Assembly: GCF_029269825.1 (NCBI RefSeq)
Contig: NZ_JARJHU010000008.1
Location: 186,001 to 250,000 of the forward strand
DNA: 64,000 nucleotides
DNA from: Pedobacter sp. JY14-1
GTDB taxonomy: Bacteria; Bacteroidota; Bacteroidia; Sphingobacteriales; Sphingobacteriaceae
Direction of reading: 5' to 3'
Shown one piece after another: positions 62,556 to 64,000 of this stretch (position 1 is its first letter; every line of letters begins with the position of its first letter). A model generated the notes under the pieces. That model ran no database searches. It saw nothing but the letters and a program-made list of their open reading frames with translations, and was not told where the DNA came from. The position numbers and the translations under genes are program-made.

Positions 62556-63980
62556 ATGACGAAGATTGCTGAAGATTTTTTGATAAAGGCGGATGAGAAG
62601 GCTTTCGACGCGGGGCACCGCAAAACCATCAACTATAATATCGGCAGGTATAATATGGCTGTCGAACGCGGTCTGTCTAAATTTGAGAATCTGGAAAACT
62701 CCAAAAAGAAGGCGCATGTGATCAAATGGCGGGTCATGGAAAACCTGGACAAATACCTGCCGGAATTTGAGGCAAATTTCCAGCGGCGGGGTGGTAAGGT
62801 GATCTGGGCTAATGATGCCGCTGAGGCACAGAAAGAGATCCTGAACATTATCAACAGGGTTGGCGGCAAGACCGTCATCAAGTCAAAATCGATGACCACC
62901 GAGGAGATACACATCAATGACTTCCTGGAAAAGCAGGGTATCGAATCGCTGGAAAGTGACCTCGGGGAATATATTGTGCAGCTTTTGGGTCAGCCTCCTT
63001 ACCATATCGTAACACCGGCCATGCATCTTAGCAAGGAGGAAATTGCAAAGGTATTCCACGATAAGTTCGGCACTCCCCTGGATTATACACCGGAGCAACT
63101 TGTACAAAAGGCACGTGAGCTCCTGAGGGAAAAATACCTGAGGGCAGATGTTGGAATCAGCGGCGGAAATTTTCTGATAGCGGATACCGGAAGTATTGCT
63201 TTAACTGAAAATGAGGGGAATGCCCGGCTGTGTACCACTTTCCCAAAGGTACATATCGCTATTGTAGGTATAGAAAAGATAATTCCTTCAATAGCTGATC
63301 TAGACTTATTCTGGCCCTTGCTGGCCAGTCATGGCACAGGTCAAAACCTGACCGTTTACAACAGTATCCTGAGTGGCCCGAGACAGCCTGGAGAGACGGA
63401 TGGTCCGGAAGAAATGTATGTGCTCCTGCTGGACAACGGCCGCTCGAATCTCCTGGCACAAAAGGAGCAGCGACAAGGCTTGTATTGCATCAGGTGCGGC
63501 GCTTGCCTGAATGCATGCCCGGTTTATAAAAACATCGGCGGGCATACTTATGACACCACTTACAGCGGTCCGATCGGATCAGTAATCACGCCCCATTTTA
63601 AGGGGATGAAAGATTTTAAGCACCTGAGTTATGCGTCCAGCCTCTGTGGGAAATGTTCTGAAGTCTGCCCGGTAAAAATAGACATCCACAAGATGCTGCT
63701 GCTCAACAGGCGGGACGCCGTCAAGGCGCATGAAAACACCAAAATAGAAGATATTGGCTGGAAAGCATGGAATGTGGGTATGCAAAAACGATCGCGAATG
63801 GATGCTGTGGGCGGCAAGATCAAGAATTTCCTGTTGAAGTACCTGTTCAAAAGAAAATGGGGCAAATACAGGGACATGCCTGTCGTTGCGGAAAAGTCAT
63901 TTGCGCGTCAATGGACGGAAAGGAACAGTTCCTCAGACGATAATTCCGGCGAAACCTCTGCCAGCGGATTAAAAAGATAG
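62556..63980 (+). CDS. LutB/LldF-type iron-sulphur protein with LUD domain
   Basis: A 474-residue protein of the lactate-utilisation type. The LUD domain covers about residues 75-305 (GGKTVIKSKSMTTEEIHIND, SGGNFLIADTGSIALTENEG, TFPKVHIAIVGIEKIIPS). Then come two 4Fe-4S clusters, CIRCGACLNACPVY and CGKCSEVCPVKID. In B. subtilis LutABC oxidise L-lactate; LutA and LutC partners are not seen here but may lie beyond the edge. The tail KWTERNSSSDDNSGETS-like end is low in complexity. It starts 24 bases after the M28 gene. Confidence 0.93.
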   Translation: MTKIAEDFLIKADEKAFDAGHRKTINYNIGRYNMAVERGLSKFENLENSKKKAHVIKWRVMENLDKYLPEFEANFQRRGGKVIWANDAAEAQKEILNIINRVGGKTVIKSKSMTTEEIHINDFLEKQGIESLESDLGEYIVQLLGQPPYHIVTPAMHLSKEEIAKVFHDKFGTPLDYTPEQLVQKARELLREKYLRADVGISGGNFLIADTGSIALTENEGNARLCTTFPKVHIAIVGIEKIIPSIADLDLFWPLLASHGTGQNLTVYNSILSGPRQPGETDGPEEMYVLLLDNGRSNLLAQKEQRQGLYCIRCGACLNACPVYKNIGGHTYDTTYSGPIGSVITPHFKGMKDFKHLSYASSLCGKCSEVCPVKIDIHKMLLLNRRDAVKAHENTKIEDIGWKAWNVGMQKRSRMDAVGGKIKNFLLKYLFKRKWGKYRDMPVVAEKSFARQWTERNSSSDDNSGETSASGLKR

Positions 63981-64000
63981 GTATTCCCGTTATCCAGGGA

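Overview
The window is a stretch of chromosome from a member of the Bacteroidota, most likely a Sphingobacteriaceae genome of the Pedobacter type. The evidence is a SusC/SusD pair with an ECF sigma factor and a FecR-type anti-sigma factor, DUF6266 proteins, a one-chain ThrA, and promoters of the Bacteroidota form (TTTG, about 20 bp spacer, TAnnTTTG). Most genes are housekeeping genes. Accessory material lies mainly at 1-6 kb and 18-36 kb.

Layout. 1-6 kb: the 5' part of an outer-membrane beta-barrel gene with an apparent frameshift, a VOC protein, an NAD(P)-binding oxidoreductase, a secreted unknown and an RraB-like/TPR protein. 6.1-6.3 kb: tRNA-Glu and initiator tRNA-Met on the minus strand. 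6.4-12.6 kb: era, der, an S41 protease, murQ, a conserved acidic protein and a Bax inhibitor-1 family protein. 12.6-18.6 kb: a heavy-metal RND efflux operon whose pump is fused to its outer-membrane channel. 18.6-21.6 kb: two DUF6266 paralogues, an unknown protein, a Crp/Fnr-type regulator and an AraC fragment. 21.8-35.8 kb: a nutrient-acquisition locus read on the minus strand (sigma factor, DUF1003 protein, anti-sigma factor, SusC, SusD, S9 peptidase, GH2 enzyme) with a higBA toxin-antitoxin pair set into it on the plus strand. 36-37.7 kb: a dioxygenase/hydrolase pair like MhqO/MhqD. 37.8-42 kb: metH behind a structured leader, then a META-domain lipoprotein. 42-47 kb: thrABC on the minus strand behind a complete threonine attenuator. 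47-49.8 kb: rsgA-dtd-mazG facing HIT-greA. 49.9-53.7 kb: M1 peptidase, a 2-hydroxyacid dehydrogenase and ksgA. 53.7-64 kb: pdxA, the DUF177-rpmF-plsX-fabH-accB-accC lipid cluster, tatC, rpiB, an M28 peptidase and a LutB-like protein.

The strongest signals not explained by ordinary genes are regulatory RNA elements: (1) a thrL-type leader peptide with mutually exclusive hairpins upstream of thrA; (2) a plus-strand terminator between the anti-sigma gene and susC, placed like that of the cis-antisense RNAs of Bacteroides polysaccharide loci; (3) a promoter-proximal terminator in the greA leader that recalls E. coli GraL; (4) a multi-helix leader before metH. The anti-sigma gene also carries two full and one half dispersed palindromic repeats read in frame as protein.

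All family assignments come from reading motifs by eye; no database search was possible.
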